From: Styela clava
Taxonomy: Eukaryota; Chordata; Ascidiacea; Stolidobranchia; Styelidae
NCBI RefSeq assembly: GCF_964204865.1
Contig: NC_135263.1
Coordinates: forward strand, 6,078,501 to 6,142,500
Direction: 5' to 3'
Length of the DNA stretch: 64,000 nt
Shown here: positions 62,190-64,000 of the stretch, piece by piece
Numbering within the stretch: position 1 is the first letter of the stretch
How the letters are laid out: every line of letters starts with the position of its first letter
The notes under the pieces: generated by a model
Told to the model about the DNA's origin: nothing
Seen by the model: the letters and a program-made list of their open reading frames with translations, nothing else
Database searches by the model: none
Position numbers and translations under genes: made by a program

Positions 62190-63807
62190 TAGGGATGGGC
62201 AATGTAGAATAATTTACTATTCTAGAATATTCTAGAATAGTTAAATCGAATCCAGAATACCGAATCCTATTCTATTTTCATACTTATTCAAATAGTGGGA
62301 ATTTCCACATTGCTGGATTTAGATGTTGTAAAATTGCAAATGTATTACTTACTATGAATGTATTATTTATTTGGAAATGTCCTGAACATTGGATTTCATT
62401 TGATACTAAACAGGCATTTCCCAGGACAATAAAATTGGGGAATATTACAATCTTTTTTGCCTCCAATTGTTCCAAATGTATGTAATCCCTAAATACTAAT
62501 AAATACTGATATCCTAAATTAAGACACGCTTTACACACTTTAATAGTAAGCGGTTAAATACGAAAATAGACATGAAACGGCGTTAAATCAGTGTTAATGT
62601 AAGTCTGCCGAGTGTACTGAAACACACCCGCTGAGAATTAATTAGATGCAGTACCAGCGTGTGGCCACTGCAACCTATGCGCCGTTGTAAAATATTAAAT
62701 TTAACCACTATCAATTAAAATCAACTTTTATTCTGTGCGAGCAAGACACGTAAAACCAAGTTCCCGTAAACGCGATTTCGTACTTAGTTATTAGGTAATA
62801 ACATCTAAAGACTAATCCATTTTCTATGATTATCGTTACGTATCATTATCTACCCAGACTTGGCCCTACTCAAATTCAATACGTCACTAGCTTCGCCAGA
62901 TGCGGCAACTTTTTTTTTTAATTTATCGGCGACAGAAATATTACAGACACTCGATCAAGCGTGCGTCTATCTTGAACGATAAAAACGTTATCATATCATT
63001 ATCTACACAGGCTTAGTCCTACTCAAATTCAATATGTCACTATCTTCGCCAGACGCGGCAACTTTTTTTAAAGTTTATCAGCGACTAAAATACTACAGAC
63101 ACTCGATCAAACGTGCGTCTATCTTGAACGACAGAAACGGACTGGGAAATATGTAATCTTTTGAGAGTGAAATTTAAATGTGACAGATGTTCGCGTTTTG
63201 CGATATAACTTTGTATTTCGGAAAATGGTATGATAAAATTATTCGTAACTGATATTTGATCTAAATCAATCGCAAGTAATGTTATAACATTTAATGCCTG
63301 GCTTTTGGTTTACGTGCATCATTTTTTGGGAAAACTCGTAGGTCGCGAAAAATCAATTTAAAATGAAGTAAGGCACGTCTGTAAACAATTAAAGATTGTT
63401 GCATTCAGATTATCGGAATATCACCAGTAAGTCGGCACAAATAATTATTATTATTATACGCTAGCTAGATAGCGAAGCGGGAAAACGCAAAAATGGTGCA
63501 ATAACGAGTCTTCGCCGTGAGGTTATATTGCCGACATCTTGTCCTGAATATGCCGATTGAAATTACAGTGTCTGATGTTTACCGATTTACGGGTTCTTTG
63601 CGAGCAGACACAAGTTTAATTAAACGAGAGAGATTTCCACGCGAATAAAACGCTCGTCTATAATTGATAAATTAGAAACCCGAAATACAAAAATTGACGC
63701 ATGGCGCCGGAGAGGCGGAAACCGAATCCTGTTATCGAATCCCGTTGGATTCGAATACTTTGGGATTCGAATCCTCCGGATTCGGTATTCTATATTGCCC
63801 ATCCCTA
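62190..63807. mobile_element. 1.6-kb hAT element with internal tandem duplication
   Basis: The ends TAGGGATGGGCAATGTAGAA and TATATTGCCCATCCCTA are inverted, and a perfect 8-bp duplication ctttcaat flanks it (62182-62189, 63808-63815). Subterminal regions repeat ATTCTAGAATA and GGATTCGAAT. A roughly 150-bp unit (about 62838-62988) is duplicated at about 62990-63138, each holding CCTACTCAAATTCAATA and ACACTCGATCAA. No transposase is readable, so it depends on another element. Confidence 0.8.
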
Positions 63808-63815
63808 CTTTCAAT

Positions 63816-64000
63816 GACACCTACAATCTCACGATATGTTTGTTACACTGATAATGGTCTCGCATTTACCACATTTTACAAAATGTTGCAATAGGAGAAA
63901 TATTTGAGACATATTATTAAAATAAGAATAAGTCTCCGAATATTAACCTATAAATAGTCTTGTTGTCATATTCCAAAAACTTAATGTGCAAAGTGAGTGA
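63816..64000. other. right edge, nothing recognised
   Basis: Short AT-rich sequence after the hAT element; no coding or repeat signature. Confidence 0.5.

Noticed and set aside
1-64000. CRISPR arrays, operons or bacterial-type signals
   Set aside because: None seen; spliced genes, a tRNA with internal Pol III boxes and SINEs mark a eukaryotic nuclear genome.

Overview
This is a eukaryotic, AT-rich window with long introns, GT..AG splice sites and many short transposons. It is almost certainly from a tunicate, most likely a Ciona-type ascidian. That rests on the repeats (a recurring 200-bp MITE and a tRNA-derived SINE that I remember from Ciona genomic DNA, not checked here) and on gene families typical of chordates. 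I rebuilt all genes by hand from exon homology, splice signals and phase continuity, since most exons are short.

Layout. (1) 374-1172, minus: a three-exon gene for a 70-residue secreted peptide. (2) 3805-15351, minus: a complete glycine-receptor-like Cys-loop chloride channel in 12 coding exons, with a tRNA-Leu(CAG) on the opposite strand inside an intron. (3) 15532-17399: a nest of three DNA transposons just upstream of that channel. (4) 17.4-25.5 kb: no gene seen, only repeat fragments. (5) 25492-36661, minus: three head-to-tail two-exon genes for small basic proteins (114, 126 and 133 residues). A fourth relative lies at 46168-47101 on the plus strand. All four end in F-S-[DE]-x-[VI]-x-V-H-R-Y, which looks like the protein-phosphatase-1 docking segment of PPP1R15/GADD34. 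This undescribed-looking family is the main discovery candidate. (6) 38-44 kb: a repeat-rich block with a young LTR retrotransposon (389-bp LTRs, five differences) lacking pol, hAT fragments and a decayed Cys-rich repetitive gene. (7) 50470-54699, plus: AIMP1 (p43/EMAP-II) in six exons. (8) 54831-61507, minus: GSTCD in eight exons, tail-to-tail with AIMP1 with 131 bp between stop codons. (9) 61.8-63.8 kb: a SINE and a 1.6-kb hAT element.

The mobile load is dominated by hAT-type elements; at least eight have terminal inverted repeats flanked by 8-bp target duplications, exact or with one mismatch. AIMP1 is a scaffold of the multi-tRNA-synthetase complex, and GSTCD combines a GST-like region with a methyltransferase-like domain. 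The glycine receptor is an inhibitory anion channel. The four-gene family has no functional link to these beyond location.
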